From contig NZ_CANLNE010000001.1 of NCBI RefSeq assembly GCF_947492555.1, forward strand, positions 620,001 through 684,000: DNA of 64,000 bases, in the 5' to 3' direction. This document shows positions 25,249-35,323 of the stretch, piece by piece. Position 1 is the first letter of the stretch. Each line of letters starts with the position of its first letter. The translations under genes and the position numbers were made by a program. Under the pieces are notes generated by a model, which was not told where the DNA came from, made no database searches, and saw only the letters and a program-made list of their open reading frames with translations. Source of the DNA: an uncultured Roseobacter sp. GTDB taxonomy: Bacteria > Pseudomonadota > Alphaproteobacteria > Rhodobacterales > Rhodobacteraceae.

Positions 25249-27957
25249 GTGAAATCACACCATTATTCGGATCGCCCGTTGGAATCCTTGCTTATTCTTG
25301 GCCTCTTACTGGTCATCGCCCTGCCTGCTTCGGTCGTTTATCTTCTTGTGTCGAACGCGAAGCTCAAAACCCGCGTATCCGCACTTGAGGCGCGTCTGCC
25401 CAGCGACAAGAAGTCAGTATCGGCGGCAACCGACCCGCGTACAGAGAGCACTGCGCCAAGCCCTTGGCCTCGCGCAACGCCAGAACCACCCGACACGAAA
25501 ACCCCAGAAGAAACCCCGACGGACGCAGAGCTGCAGCCGCATAAAACGGTTGTTCTGAACATGGGAAATTTACAGCGGCTGATCGGATGGATCACACAGA
25601 ACTGGTTCTACGCCGTCTCTGCAGTATCCCTTGCGCTGGCCGGGATTTTTCTGGTGCTCTACGGTGTCGAACAAGGTCTTTTGCCGCCCTCCGTGCGCGT
25701 CATGGGGGCGCTCGTCTTCGGGATCGCCCTTGTTGCCGCCGGTGAATACATCCGTCGGACATACGGCGACTCCGAAAACAGCAGCACGGCCTATCTGCCA
25801 TCGACCTTCTCTGGCGCCGGGATCGTGACGCTCTTTGGTGCCGTGGCTGCCGCGCGGTTGCTCTACGGGTTCATCGGATCGAAAATTGCCCTTGCAGGCC
25901 TCGCAGTGGTGGGCGCATTGGCAATGATCCTGGGATGGTTTTATGGGCCTTTGCTGGCTGCGGTCGGCGTGATCGGGGCCATGGCGGCGCCATTCATCAT
26001 CGACGGGGCCTCTGACGATCCATCCTGGCTTCTGATCTACTTCGCCATTGTCACCATGGTGGGGCTGGCCATCGATACGCTGCGTCGGTGGGCGTGGGTT
26101 TCCGTCATTTCACTGGCCATGGGCTATGGCGCAGGCCAGCTGTTGACGCTCGGGGCGGGTTGGCGCACGGAGCCATTTTTCGTCCTCTATTGCGCCCTGC
26201 TGGTGATAGTAGCCATCGCCATTCCCGCGCGCAGACTGCTACCCGATCACGCCGGGACACCCTTGAGCCGCGGACTGTTTGTCCCCGACAAGGAGCAACC
26301 CTGGCCAGAGTTCCCGACCCGGCTCGTAGGAGGCGCTGTGCTTGCGGCGAGCGGTTTGATCCTGTTGACAGTTTTCGGAACCGCCCGCGCAGATCTGTTC
26401 TGGACGGCAATTGTGGTCCTGACAGCGCTGGCTGTGGCCCTGTTGACCTGGGCGCGCAATGCCACGGCGCTGACCGAACTTGCGGTCCTTCCCGCCGTAA
26501 GCGTTATCGCGCTGGTCGCGGGCGCCCACCGGATTTGGGCCGTGCAGGAACGCGCCGCGACACAACCCGGTGCAAATATGACCCTGATGCCGAGTACGCT
26601 CGTCGCATTCGGTCTGGTACTGTCCATCGTGGCCGCATGGCATTCTTTACGCGGCGGATCGGTTAAACTCCTCGTGGCAGCGGCGGCCGCGCTCTTTGCA
26701 CCGGCAATGGCCATTGCAATCGAAGCATTCTGGAGCCCTGTTGAAACGCTTGGCCCCTACCCCTGGGCCCTGCATGCCATGGCCATCGCAGGTGTCATGG
26801 TCGTCATGGCGGAACGTTTCGCCCGCGCGGACGGACCAGACGACAAACGGCGTGTTTCATTCGCGGTTCTTGCCGCACTGGCCTGTGTGGCCTTCGGGGT
26901 GACCATCCTTCTGACTTCTGCAGCACTGACCACAGCCTTCGCGGTTACCATCGTCGCGGCGGCGTGGCTCGATCGGCAGTTCAATCTGCCGCTTATGGGG
27001 TTGTACATTTTGGCGGGCATTGCCACCGTAGGATACCGGTTGGTGGTCGATCCCGGCCTGATCTGGGCCATCGAAGCGCCCCTGCCCGCAATGCTCCTGT
27101 CACACGGGGGCGCCGCCCTGAGCTTTGCCCTCTCCTGGTTCATGGCAAGGGCAGCGAACCGACCACGCAGCGCTATCCTGCTGGAGAGTGCCGCATTTTC
27201 CGCAGTTGGCCTGCTGATATCGCTGTTTCTACACCGAGCCATTTTACAATGGAGCAGCGCACCGGACACGTTGAGCCATTGGTCACTGGGCATCGGGGCA
27301 ACCATATGGATTATCCTCGGGATGGCCCAGGTGCACAGGATGCAAATAGGTGGCCCACTCTCGGTACTGCGGTTAATCCTGAGCGTGACCTTCCTGTCTT
27401 TCGGCGCTGTGCAGCTTGCGCTTGCTGTTTCGCTTTTCAACCCGCTCGTTGAGGTCTTTGGCACCCCAGTTCTGGGCTCCGTCGTTTTCAACACATTGAT
27501 CCCGGCCTATCTGCTGCCCGCCCTGCTTCTTGCCCTTGGCGCCCTGCGTTTGCGCAATCTGGCGCGAAGCATCCGGATCGGGTTTGCTGTGGTATCTGGG
27601 GCACTGGCCAGCCTCTGGCTGGGATTGACAATCCGACATTTCTGGCGCGGCACAGAACGCATGCATCTGCCGGAGATCGGACAGGCAGAGCTCTATAGTT
27701 ACACCGTCGCGCTTTTGCTGATTGGTGCTGGCATTTTCTACCAGTCATTGGCCCGCCCAAATGCCGCCTTGCGCAAGGCCGGACTGATTGTGATCGGGTT
27801 GGCAGTCGCAAAGGTGTTCATGCTGGATATCGGCGGCCTTGGCGGGCTGATCCGCGTGTTTTCCCTGCTCTTCCTCGGGCTGGCGCTGGCCGGACTTGCC
27901 TGGCTCAACAGATGGGCCGCCGGACGGGATGACGCGGAGCAGGGACAAGGCGACTAA
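25249..27957 (+). CDS. DUF2339 polytopic membrane protein
   Basis: 902 residues. An N-terminal membrane helix and short coiled coil (NAKLKTRVSALEARL) are followed by a Pro/Thr-rich linker to about residue 100, then some 25 hydrophobic helices over the rest of the chain. This matches DUF2339. Start is GTG 25249; TTG 25279 (LESLLILGLLL) is an alternative closer to the first helix. The function of the family is not established. The gene stands alone between the ada operon and an SDR gene. Confidence 0.85.
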   Translation: MKSHHYSDRPLESLLILGLLLVIALPASVVYLLVSNAKLKTRVSALEARLPSDKKSVSAATDPRTESTAPSPWPRATPEPPDTKTPEETPTDAELQPHKTVVLNMGNLQRLIGWITQNWFYAVSAVSLALAGIFLVLYGVEQGLLPPSVRVMGALVFGIALVAAGEYIRRTYGDSENSSTAYLPSTFSGAGIVTLFGAVAAARLLYGFIGSKIALAGLAVVGALAMILGWFYGPLLAAVGVIGAMAAPFIIDGASDDPSWLLIYFAIVTMVGLAIDTLRRWAWVSVISLAMGYGAGQLLTLGAGWRTEPFFVLYCALLVIVAIAIPARRLLPDHAGTPLSRGLFVPDKEQPWPEFPTRLVGGAVLAASGLILLTVFGTARADLFWTAIVVLTALAVALLTWARNATALTELAVLPAVSVIALVAGAHRIWAVQERAATQPGANMTLMPSTLVAFGLVLSIVAAWHSLRGGSVKLLVAAAAALFAPAMAIAIEAFWSPVETLGPYPWALHAMAIAGVMVVMAERFARADGPDDKRRVSFAVLAALACVAFGVTILLTSAALTTAFAVTIVAAAWLDRQFNLPLMGLYILAGIATVGYRLVVDPGLIWAIEAPLPAMLLSHGGAALSFALSWFMARAANRPRSAILLESAAFSAVGLLISLFLHRAILQWSSAPDTLSHWSLGIGATIWIILGMAQVHRMQIGGPLSVLRLILSVTFLSFGAVQLALAVSLFNPLVEVFGTPVLGSVVFNTLIPAYLLPALLLALGALRLRNLARSIRIGFAVVSGALASLWLGLTIRHFWRGTERMHLPEIGQAELYSYTVALLLIGAGIFYQSLARPNAALRKAGLIVIGLAVAKVFMLDIGGLGGLIRVFSLLFLGLALAGLAWLNRWAAGRDDAEQGQGD

Positions 27958-28141
27958 AGAAACGCGTGGCAGCGTCCCGTATCTCCGTCACAAACCCTCT
28001 GGACAGGTCACTCCCGTCACCTGTCACCGACCCGCATCCTGCGCATTGAGGCACTGTAGCATTCTAGGCGCAGGAAACGGATCGCCCCTCGTCACACAAG
28101 GTCTGTATCCGCAGGGCATTCACAAACAGGAGTGCGACGTG

Positions 28142-28897
28142 ATGGAATTACGCGGAAAGACAATCATCGTGACAGGGGCCAGCAGCGGGATAGGAGCCGC
28201 CGCAGCTTTGCTCTTTGCATCAGAGGGCGCGAATGTCGTGCTTGGCGCCCGTCGAAAGGAAGAGCTTGAGCACCTGGTTGGTCAGATCGTGCAGAGCAAT
28301 GGCAAGGCCACCTGTCTGGCCGGGGACGTGACGGATGAGGGATATGCCAAGTCCCTTATGGATTTTGCCTGCGACCAATTCGGGACGGTGGACGGCGCCT
28401 TCAACAACGCGGGCATCATGGGGCAGATGGGCCCCGTCGCACAGATGGGAACGGCCACTTGGGACAGGGTGATCGCGGCGAACCTTACCAGCGCCTTTTA
28501 CGCGGCCAGGGCACAGGTTCCCTTCTTTGCGGAAAAGGGCGGTGGCTCCATCGTATTCACCAGTTCATTCGTGGGTTACAGCAATGGCGGCATGCCCGGC
28601 ATGGCGGCATATGCGGCGTCCAAAGCGGGCATGATCGGCCTCACACAGTCGCTCGCGGCAGAACATGCAAGTGACGGCGTGCGGGTCAACGCCATTCTCC
28701 CCGGCGGCACGAAAACAGCAATGGCGGGCGACGATCCCGACACGCATGACTTTGTCGCCAACCTGCACCCGATCAAGCGGTTGGCAGATCCACAAGAAAT
28801 TGCACAATCCGCCCTCTACCTCTTGTCCGACCGGGCCAGCTTTGTGACCGGGACACCACTGATTGTGGACGGTGGTATGTCGGTTCGGCTGCTCTAA
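28142..28897 (+). CDS. Short-chain dehydrogenase/reductase (glucose 1-dehydrogenase-like)
   Basis: 251 residues with the classical SDR pattern: TGASSGIG cofactor loop (residues 12-19), NNAG motif, the catalytic Ser and the YAASK dyad, and a C-terminal DGGMSVRLL. Start ATG 28142 follows AGGAG; the preceding GTG at 28139 is possible. Substrate unknown; R37 after the second strand hints at NADP preference, which is inference. Confidence 0.88.
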   Translation: MELRGKTIIVTGASSGIGAAAALLFASEGANVVLGARRKEELEHLVGQIVQSNGKATCLAGDVTDEGYAKSLMDFACDQFGTVDGAFNNAGIMGQMGPVAQMGTATWDRVIAANLTSAFYAARAQVPFFAEKGGGSIVFTSSFVGYSNGGMPGMAAYAASKAGMIGLTQSLAAEHASDGVRVNAILPGGTKTAMAGDDPDTHDFVANLHPIKRLADPQEIAQSALYLLSDRASFVTGTPLIVDGGMSVRLL

Positions 28898-29020
28898 CCC
28901 GATGCCGCCGGCTGGCAATCGGTCGGCGGCGTGACCGAGACCACGCTCTTTATGCTTCAAATTTCAAAAATGGGTCGTTTTCTGCCGCTCTGACCGCTGT
29001 AAGTTGTACTAGCTGGATGT

Positions 29021-29713
29021 ATGACATCGGAACCATACACCCTGCATTATGCGCCAGATAACGCATCACTTGTCATCCGTCTGGCTTTGGAAGAACTGGA
29101 CGTGCCCTATCGCACGCATCTGGTGGACCGCAGCATCAAGGCGCAGCGCGCACCAGAGCATCTGGCACTCCACCCCGGCGGGTTGATCCCGGTACTGGAA
29201 ACACCACAGGGTCCGATATTCGAAACTGGCGCTATTCTGCTCTGGCTTGCGGATCAGCATGGCAGGTTGGCCCCCGCACCGACCGCCGCAGGCCGCGCGG
29301 ACATGCTCAAATGGCTGTTCTACCTCTCCAATACCCTGCACGCCACGCTGCGGGTGTTTTTCTATCCGTCGGCTTACGCAGGCTCGGATCACCAAGACCA
29401 ACGCCGTCTACAGGATCGGACGCGCAACCATATCCTGCGCCATCTTGCAGTGCTTGACACGCATTGGCCAGCGCGCGAAACGCCCTCGATCCTCGATCTG
29501 TACCTCGCCCCCATGCTGCGCTGGCTGCAGCTTTATCCTCGGGACATCAATCACGACTGGTTTGACCTTTCCGCCTTCCCTGCCCTACACCGGATGACAA
29601 TGATGTTGGAGCCGCGCGCAAGTGTACAAGCAGCGCAGGCCGCAGAAGGTCTCGGCCCAACACCCTTTACCGCGCCACAGGCGCCACACCCTCCGGAAGG
29701 AAGCGCTCTTTAG
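29021..29713 (+). CDS. Glutathione S-transferase family protein
   Basis: 230 residues. A thioredoxin-like N-terminal domain (YTLHYAPDNASLVIRLALEE, then the cis-Pro GGLIPVLETP and FETGAILLWLA) and a helical C-terminal domain match GSTs. The start lies behind a weak ribosome site. Its TAG stop directly abuts the ATG of sdaA, so the pair is probably co-translated. Confidence 0.88.
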   Translation: MTSEPYTLHYAPDNASLVIRLALEELDVPYRTHLVDRSIKAQRAPEHLALHPGGLIPVLETPQGPIFETGAILLWLADQHGRLAPAPTAAGRADMLKWLFYLSNTLHATLRVFFYPSAYAGSDHQDQRRLQDRTRNHILRHLAVLDTHWPARETPSILDLYLAPMLRWLQLYPRDINHDWFDLSAFPALHRMTMMLEPRASVQAAQAAEGLGPTPFTAPQAPHPPEGSAL

Positions 29714-31087
29714 ATGTTCTTATCGGTTTTCGACATGTTCAAAGTGGGTATCGGTCCGTCGTCCTCGCATACGATGGGGCCGATGGTGGCTGCTGCACGT
29801 TTTCTCGATCTGATGCGCGCCTCTCCCTTTGCCTTTCACGGGCTGCGGGCCTCTTTGCACGGCTCGCTCGCCTTCACGGGCGTGGGGCACGCAACGGACC
29901 GCGCCACCATCCTTGGGCTGGCCGGGTTCGTGCCGGATACCTATGACCGGGAGAAAGCGGATCTCGCGCTGGAGGAGATCAAGGCCAAGCGCACGATTCA
30001 CCCGGACGGGCTGGGCACACTGTCCTTTGATCCGGCAACCGATCTGATTTTCGACTTCGACACCATTCTCGAAGGTCACGCCAACGGCATGATACTCATG
30101 GCCACGGATGCGCAGGGCGATGTGACCCTGCGCGAAACCTACTATTCAATAGGTGGTGGTTTCGTGATGACCGAAGCGGAACTGGCGGCGGGCAAGGACA
30201 CCGAAGAAGGTGCGCCCGTTCCCTTTCCTTTCAAAACGGCCGCACAAATGCTTGAGATGTCCACAGCTTCAGGCCGCTCAATTGCCGAAATGAAACGATC
30301 TAACGAATCTGCGCGGGGCGGTGTGGAGAACCTTAAAACCGGCACCAGGCGGCTTTGGCAGGTAATGAACGATTGCATCGACCGTGGCCTGACCTCCGAA
30401 GGCGTCCTGCCCGGTGGCCTGTCCGTCAAGCGACGCGCCAAGGGCATCCATGACAAGCTGATGCAGGAGCGGGGCATGAATCTCACGCCGCCGCACACGA
30501 TCAATGACTGGATGAGCGTCTACGCCATGGCTGTCAACGAAGAGAACGCCGCCGGTGGGCAGGTCGTCACGGCCCCGACAAACGGCGCCGCAGGTGTGCT
30601 GCCCGCGACCCTGCGATACTATCTGGACCACGTGCCCGGCGCGTCCGAGTCCCATGTCGAGGATTTCCTGCTGACCGCCGCCGCCATTGGCGGGTTGGTG
30701 AAATACAACGCCTCCATTTCCGGCGCAGAAGCAGGCTGTCAGGCCGAGGTGGGCTCTGCCGCCGCAATGGCTGCCGCCGGTTTGTGCGCGGTGATGGGAG
30801 GCACGCCCCAGCAGGTGGAGAATGCCGCCGAGATTGCGCTTGAACATCACCTCGGCATGACCTGCGACCCGGTCAAAGGCCTTGTGCAGGTGCCCTGCAT
30901 TGAGCGTAACGGGCTCGGCGCGATCAAGGCCGTTTCCGCCGCCTCGCTGGCGTTGCGGGGGGACGGCACCCATCTGGTGCCGCTGGACGCCTGCATCGAG
31001 ACAATGCGCCAGACCGGTGCGGACATGTCAGAGAAGTACAAGGAGACATCGCTCGGTGGTTTGGCAGTCAACGTGCCAAACTGCTAA
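29714..31087 (+). CDS. sdaA: L-serine ammonia-lyase (iron-sulfur type)
   Basis: 457 residues, single-chain enzyme with the beta-domain start [20 protein letters not shown] and the alpha-domain with ATGFTG-like core, [13 protein letters not shown] and [18 protein letters not shown], which carry the cysteines for the 4Fe-4S cluster. It deaminates serine to pyruvate. It directly follows the GST gene without a spacer. Confidence 0.95.
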   Translation: MFLSVFDMFKVGIGPSSSHTMGPMVAAARFLDLMRASPFAFHGLRASLHGSLAFTGVGHATDRATILGLAGFVPDTYDREKADLALEEIKAKRTIHPDGLGTLSFDPATDLIFDFDTILEGHANGMILMATDAQGDVTLRETYYSIGGGFVMTEAELAAGKDTEEGAPVPFPFKTAAQMLEMSTASGRSIAEMKRSNESARGGVENLKTGTRRLWQVMNDCIDRGLTSEGVLPGGLSVKRRAKGIHDKLMQERGMNLTPPHTINDWMSVYAMAVNEENAAGGQVVTAPTNGAAGVLPATLRYYLDHVPGASESHVEDFLLTAAAIGGLVKYNASISGAEAGCQAEVGSAAAMAAAGLCAVMGGTPQQVENAAEIALEHHLGMTCDPVKGLVQVPCIERNGLGAIKAVSAASLALRGDGTHLVPLDACIETMRQTGADMSEKYKETSLGGLAVNVPNC

Positions 31088-31148
31088 AAGTTGAGCGCCC
31101 GCCCAAGCATTTCTTGCATTGATTGAGGGGCACATCTAGGTTCGTCCA

Positions 31149-32078
31149 ATGAATCCTGACCGCCCCCTTCTTGGTATCATGCTCATGTTAGGATTTTGCA
31201 TCCTGGCACCGGTGGGCGATGCCATTGCGAAGATTCTCGGAGAGACCGTGCCCGTCGGTCAGCTCGTTCTCGTGCGGTTCGCGGTTCAGGCCCTTTTGCT
31301 CATTCCGCTTGTACTGATCACCGGACGCAAGTGGCGCATGCGGGGACGTGTTCTCACCCTCACCTTCGTGCGCACGCTCCTTCATATCTTTGGCATTGGC
31401 GCGATGGTCACGGCCCTCAAGTATCTGCCCTTGGCCGACGCCGTCGCCATCGCTTTCGTGATGCCGTTCATCATGTTGATCCTCGGCAAGTACTTCCTGA
31501 AGGAAGAAGTAGGCTCGCGTCGCCTGATCGCCTGCCTTGTCGGATTCCTCGGGACCTTGCTGGTTGTGCAGCCCAGCTTCAATGAAGTCGGCTGGCCTGC
31601 ACTCCTGCCGGTAGTTGTTGCGATCAACTTTGCGTTCTTCATGCTACTGACGCGACAGATCGCCCGCGAAACCGACCCCATCGGCCTGCAGTCGGTCAGC
31701 GGCGTCATGGCAGTGGCGGTCATGGTGCCCGTCCTGCTGGTGTTTCAGGGCAGTGACATCTGGAATCTGCAATTCATTTCTATCGACACGTACAACTGGA
31801 CCCTTCTGCTCAGCATCGGATTGCTGGGAACGATCGCACATTTGTTGATGACCTGGTCACTGCGCTATGCGCCCTCCGCCACACTGGCACCCATGCAATA
31901 TCTTGAAATCCCCTTCGCCACGATCATCGGCTTTATCGTTTTTGGCGATCTGCCCAACAACCTTGCAGCGGTGGGCATCCTGATCACGATTGCAGCGGGT
32001 CTCTATGTAGTCCTGCGCGAGCGGGCCACCGCGCGGACGCCGGCTGCGCCGCCAAACTCTCCGCAACCGCTGCCATAA
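31149..32078 (+). CDS. EamA/DMT-superfamily transporter
   Basis: 309 residues, about ten membrane helices in two EamA repeats (FVMPFIMLILGKYFLKEE ends the first; PMQYLEIPFATIIGFIVFGD ends the second). Metabolite exporter family; substrate unknown. Its last 95 bases overlap the convergent thiamine pyrophosphokinase gene, and its C-terminal Pro-rich tail is encoded there. Confidence 0.87.
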   Translation: MNPDRPLLGIMLMLGFCILAPVGDAIAKILGETVPVGQLVLVRFAVQALLLIPLVLITGRKWRMRGRVLTLTFVRTLLHIFGIGAMVTALKYLPLADAVAIAFVMPFIMLILGKYFLKEEVGSRRLIACLVGFLGTLLVVQPSFNEVGWPALLPVVVAINFAFFMLLTRQIARETDPIGLQSVSGVMAVAVMVPVLLVFQGSDIWNLQFISIDTYNWTLLLSIGLLGTIAHLLMTWSLRYAPSATLAPMQYLEIPFATIIGFIVFGDLPNNLAAVGILITIAAGLYVVLRERATARTPAAPPNSPQPLP

Positions 32079-32703
32079 ACCGACGCGGCAGAATGCACAG
32101 CATCGCCGGTTGATCCATTTCCAGATGCAAATCACCCGTTGCCCGGTTGGACGTGCCGGACATCCCGTCCGGCGCGAAGCTCAATCCGTCAATGGGCCAT
32201 TCCAACCCGGTGGATCGCCCCATTACAGGCCCCATTGGAAACAATGAGACCCGCGTTCCCGCAGCCATTGGCAGATCAAACCGGCGTGGGCAGACAAAAA
32301 TGATGTCCTCCGCGCCGAGCATCAGGCAAGGCACATCGGGCCGCATCAGCAGCGTGTGCAACGCGGCCAATTGGTGATCGATGCGCAATCCGGAAAATCC
32401 GACGGCAATCACCAGCGGCGCCGAGATATTGCGCAGCGCCTTATCAAAATCCGTGCTCATCTGTTCCGGGATTTTATGCTGAATATCAACAGGAAGCCGG
32501 GATTGCGCCGTCGCTGATATGGAATCCATGTCGCCAATGACCGCGGTCAGTTCGACACCGGCGGCCAGCGCTGTATCCGCTCCGCTATCGGCAGCCACAC
32601 AGGTCGGTGCCAACGCCAGCGCCGCTTGCAAATCGCCCTCTCCGACCGCGCCGCCCCCGACCAGCGTGACTGGATGCAATTTGTCTACAATTTTATTATT
32701 CAC
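31984..32703 (-). CDS. Thiamine diphosphokinase
   Basis: 239 residues from GTG 32703, with AAAGGA upstream. DSGADTAL and GDMDSIS are the conserved nucleotide and thiamine motifs of the family, which makes thiamine diphosphate from thiamine and ATP. The protein seems to have an extra C-terminal tail of 25 or so residues beyond the last family strand, and that tail is encoded by the overlap with the EamA gene. Divergent from the large acidic protein gene. Confidence 0.85.
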   Translation of the reverse strand: MNNKIVDKLHPVTLVGGGAVGEGDLQAALALAPTCVAADSGADTALAAGVELTAVIGDMDSISATAQSRLPVDIQHKIPEQMSTDFDKALRNISAPLVIAVGFSGLRIDHQLAALHTLLMRPDVPCLMLGAEDIIFVCPRRFDLPMAAGTRVSLFPMGPVMGRSTGLEWPIDGLSFAPDGMSGTSNRATGDLHLEMDQPAMLCILPRRFMAAVAESLAAQPASARWPARAGLHRDPLQS

Positions 32704-32841
32704 TGAAGTTTAATGTCCTTTTTGGAAACAGAACACAATCTCGCCACGAAATGATACGGTAATGAGCACAGATTCGCGCCGGTTTGGACTTTCCCCATAT
32801 GGTAAACAGTTTGTTGAAATCACGCAGAGGACGAGCATCCG

Positions 32842-35022
32842 ATGATGAATAACAACAAGATTTTGACAGTCTCTTATGGGACATTTTCCTGCACGCTGGA
32901 AGGGTTCGACGACTCCTTCGACACGATGAAAGCCATTGCCGAGTATTTCCGCGACCTCGCGTCGGATGACCGGTATTTTGGCGCAGAGCCCCCACAGCCG
33001 GATGCCGAGATGCTCGCTCGGATTGCGGAACGTGAAGTGGCGCGGCGCGTGGAAGCGCGTGAACACGACGGGCGTATTCTGCTGAAAGCGCATGATGATG
33101 AGGTGCAGCCGACCGCAAAGGCCGAGGCCCCCGCGGCTGCGGCTGTCGTCGCTGCGACGGACCTTGCGGAGTCTCAAGAAGTGGCACCGGAAACGGCCCA
33201 GGAGACAGCATCTGAAGCAAAGACCGAAGCTGACGAACCAGAAGCAGTTGCGGAGTCTGTAGAAGAAGCGACTGAGGTCTTAGAGGCTGAGGCGGATGAA
33301 GAATCTGCGGCAGAGGGCGAAGACAGTCCTGAAAGCGCACTGGTGGAAGAGAGCGACGCAGCCCCGGCAGACACCAACACAACGCCTGACCTGGAGACTG
33401 CGGAGATCGCAGACCCTGAAGTCGAGCCTGCAGAGGAGCCCATTGAAGCTGTTGAACGTGAAGAAAAATCGCCAGAGATGGATTTCGTTGCGGAAGACAC
33501 CAGCGCACAGCAAGCCTTCGATGAAGAAGTGCTGGAGCAGGATGTCGCTCTGAACGCGGAGGCCTTTTTTGCTGACAGCCCGGCACCTTCGGACATCGAT
33601 CCGGAGATCGAGGCAGAGATGGAGATTCCATCGGAGTTTACCGCCTTCGAACCGGTGACCTCTTTTGAAGCGCCGGATACTGCCTCCGAAGCGGCTGCTG
33701 AAACTATCGCCGCTAAACTGCAACGCATTCGCGACGTCGTGTCCCAACAGGACGACGAGGCGTATGACGAGGAAGAGACATCTCCTTCAGATGAACCTGT
33801 CGATATCCTCGACATGCCTTTCGACGAGGCTGTTCAATCGCCGGAAGAGAACGCTGCTGAAGATGCGCCCGAAGAGGTCAACGCGGCATTGAACGAAGCG
33901 GCGCAGGATATCGAGGAAGCATTCGAGGTTGACGATCAGATTGCGTTGGAAGCCGACGACGCGCCGGAGGAAGAAGATGATCTTTCTGCCGTATTGAGCC
34001 GTCTCGAGGCGGATCATGACGAAGGCGAAGACAGCCTGTTGGGCACCGATGATGAGGAAGTTACGGCGCAAGACGCAGCGGAAAACCTCTTTGGAGATTC
34101 CGGTGAGACTGTGGAAGACGCGCAGGACGAAAGGCCGGAAGCTACCGAGGTGAAAGGCCGCGTGCTCAAAGTGGACCGTGCCGATCTGGAAGCTGCCCTT
34201 GAGGCCGGTGATCTGGAAGAGTTTGACGGCGCGGAGGCGGCAACGCTTTCCGACGAGGAAGAGGCTGACTTGCAGCGCGAGCTTGATGCGGTGACGGCCG
34301 AAACTGACCAGCCGCAGGAAGACAAACCGGCAGCGCGTGATACCCTGCCCGCCATCGATTCCGGTACTGCAGAGGATGTTTCCCGCCTGATGGCCGAGGC
34401 CGATCAGCAGATGGAAGAGCCGGAAGGCGCAACGCGTCGCAGCGCGTTTGCCCATCTTCGCGCAGCGGTTGCTGCACGTTTTGCTGATAAAACAATGGCC
34501 AAGGAAGAAACAGAGGAAGAAAATACCAAAGCGTACCGGAGCGATCTGGCGCAGGTCGTTAAGCCGCGTCGCCCGGTTGCGTCCGGCAATCGGACAGAGC
34601 GCCCGGCCGAGCAACGCCCGACGCCGCTGAAACTGGTGGCCGAGCAGCGGATAGATGAAAACCTCGCCGGTGCGGATCCCGTAACCCCTCGTCGCGTCGC
34701 TGCGACGCTGGAAGACGATATGGAGTTTGCCGAAGACACAGGTTTTGCCGAGTTCGCTGAACAGATGGGCGCAACCAAGCTGCCCGAAGTGCTGGAAGCT
34801 GCTGCTGCCTACCTCTCCTTTGTGGAAGGCCACGATCAGTTTTCGCGCCCGCAGCTGATGACTCGCGTGCGTCAGGCAGATTGCGGTGAGTTCAGCCGTG
34901 AAGACGGGCTACGCTCTTTCGGTCAGCTCTTGCGTGCAGGCAAGATCGAAAAAATCAAGGGCGGGCGCTTTGCGGCCTCCGATGCCATCGGGTTCAAACC
35001 GGATGAGCGCGCCGCAGGTTAA
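32842..35022 (+). CDS. Large acidic protein of unknown function
   Basis: 726 residues. A folded-looking N-terminus (about 1-75: KILTVSYGTFSCTLEGFDDS) and a folded C-terminus (about 640-726: LPEVLEAAAAYLSFVEGHDQ, then GQLLRAGKIEKIKGGRF) are separated by roughly 550 residues of strongly Glu/Asp/Ala-rich, repeat-poor sequence with few hydrophobic residues. There is no signal peptide or membrane helix. Such layouts suit scaffold or condensate-type proteins, but no function is recognised. Start ATG 32842 has AGAGGA upstream. A terminator follows at 35041. Confidence 0.8.
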   Translation: MMNNNKILTVSYGTFSCTLEGFDDSFDTMKAIAEYFRDLASDDRYFGAEPPQPDAEMLARIAEREVARRVEAREHDGRILLKAHDDEVQPTAKAEAPAAAAVVAATDLAESQEVAPETAQETASEAKTEADEPEAVAESVEEATEVLEAEADEESAAEGEDSPESALVEESDAAPADTNTTPDLETAEIADPEVEPAEEPIEAVEREEKSPEMDFVAEDTSAQQAFDEEVLEQDVALNAEAFFADSPAPSDIDPEIEAEMEIPSEFTAFEPVTSFEAPDTASEAAAETIAAKLQRIRDVVSQQDDEAYDEEETSPSDEPVDILDMPFDEAVQSPEENAAEDAPEEVNAALNEAAQDIEEAFEVDDQIALEADDAPEEEDDLSAVLSRLEADHDEGEDSLLGTDDEEVTAQDAAENLFGDSGETVEDAQDERPEATEVKGRVLKVDRADLEAALEAGDLEEFDGAEAATLSDEEEADLQRELDAVTAETDQPQEDKPAARDTLPAIDSGTAEDVSRLMAEADQQMEEPEGATRRSAFAHLRAAVAARFADKTMAKEETEEENTKAYRSDLAQVVKPRRPVASGNRTERPAEQRPTPLKLVAEQRIDENLAGADPVTPRRVAATLEDDMEFAEDTGFAEFAEQMGATKLPEVLEAAAAYLSFVEGHDQFSRPQLMTRVRQADCGEFSREDGLRSFGQLLRAGKIEKIKGGRFAASDAIGFKPDERAAG

Positions 35023-35040
35023 ACTTATGAAAACGACACA

Positions 35041-35068
35041 AAAGGCAGGCCATTTTGGCTTGCCTTTT
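35041..35068 (+). terminator. Intrinsic terminator after the acidic protein gene
   Basis: AAGGCAGGCC pairs with GGCTTGCCTT (one G-T pair) around an ATTTT loop, followed by TTTTT. It lies 19 bases after the stop of the large acidic protein gene and just past the end of the convergent DUF2842 gene. Confidence 0.85.
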
Positions 35069-35091
35069 TGCATCTCGGAGTCACATACACC

Positions 35092-35316
35092 TTAGCTGTC
35101 TGGCTTGTCCGGATCGGCTTGGCCGATGCCCTTGAAAATGAACTTGAACGGCAACGCCCAGACGACACCCAGCACGACATAGACCAGCAGCTCCACCAGG
35201 ATCGACGGGCGATCCATAGAATTGATCACCGAAATTGCCACGATGATGTAGAGCGGCAGCCCCACCAGCAGAATCAGCAGGGACAGGCGGCGACGGGCTT
35301 TGTGGCTGATGGGCAT
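35092..35316 (-). CDS. DUF2842 small membrane protein
   Basis: 74 residues from ATG 35316: a basic N-terminus (SHKARRR) and two hydrophobic helices (LSLLILLVGLPLYIIVAI and LVELLVYVVLGVVWALPF), matching DUF2842 of alphaproteobacteria. It lies seven bases downstream of purA and is probably co-transcribed. Function unknown. Confidence 0.8.
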   Translation of the reverse strand: MPISHKARRRLSLLILLVGLPLYIIVAISVINSMDRPSILVELLVYVVLGVVWALPFKFIFKGIGQADPDKPDS

Positions 35317-35323
35317 GTTTGTC

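Noticed and set aside
32842-35022. Long minus-strand frames across the acidic protein gene (33787-34833 and 33174-33815).
   Set aside because: They are antisense readings of a strongly biased acidic composition and lack ribosome sites or domains.
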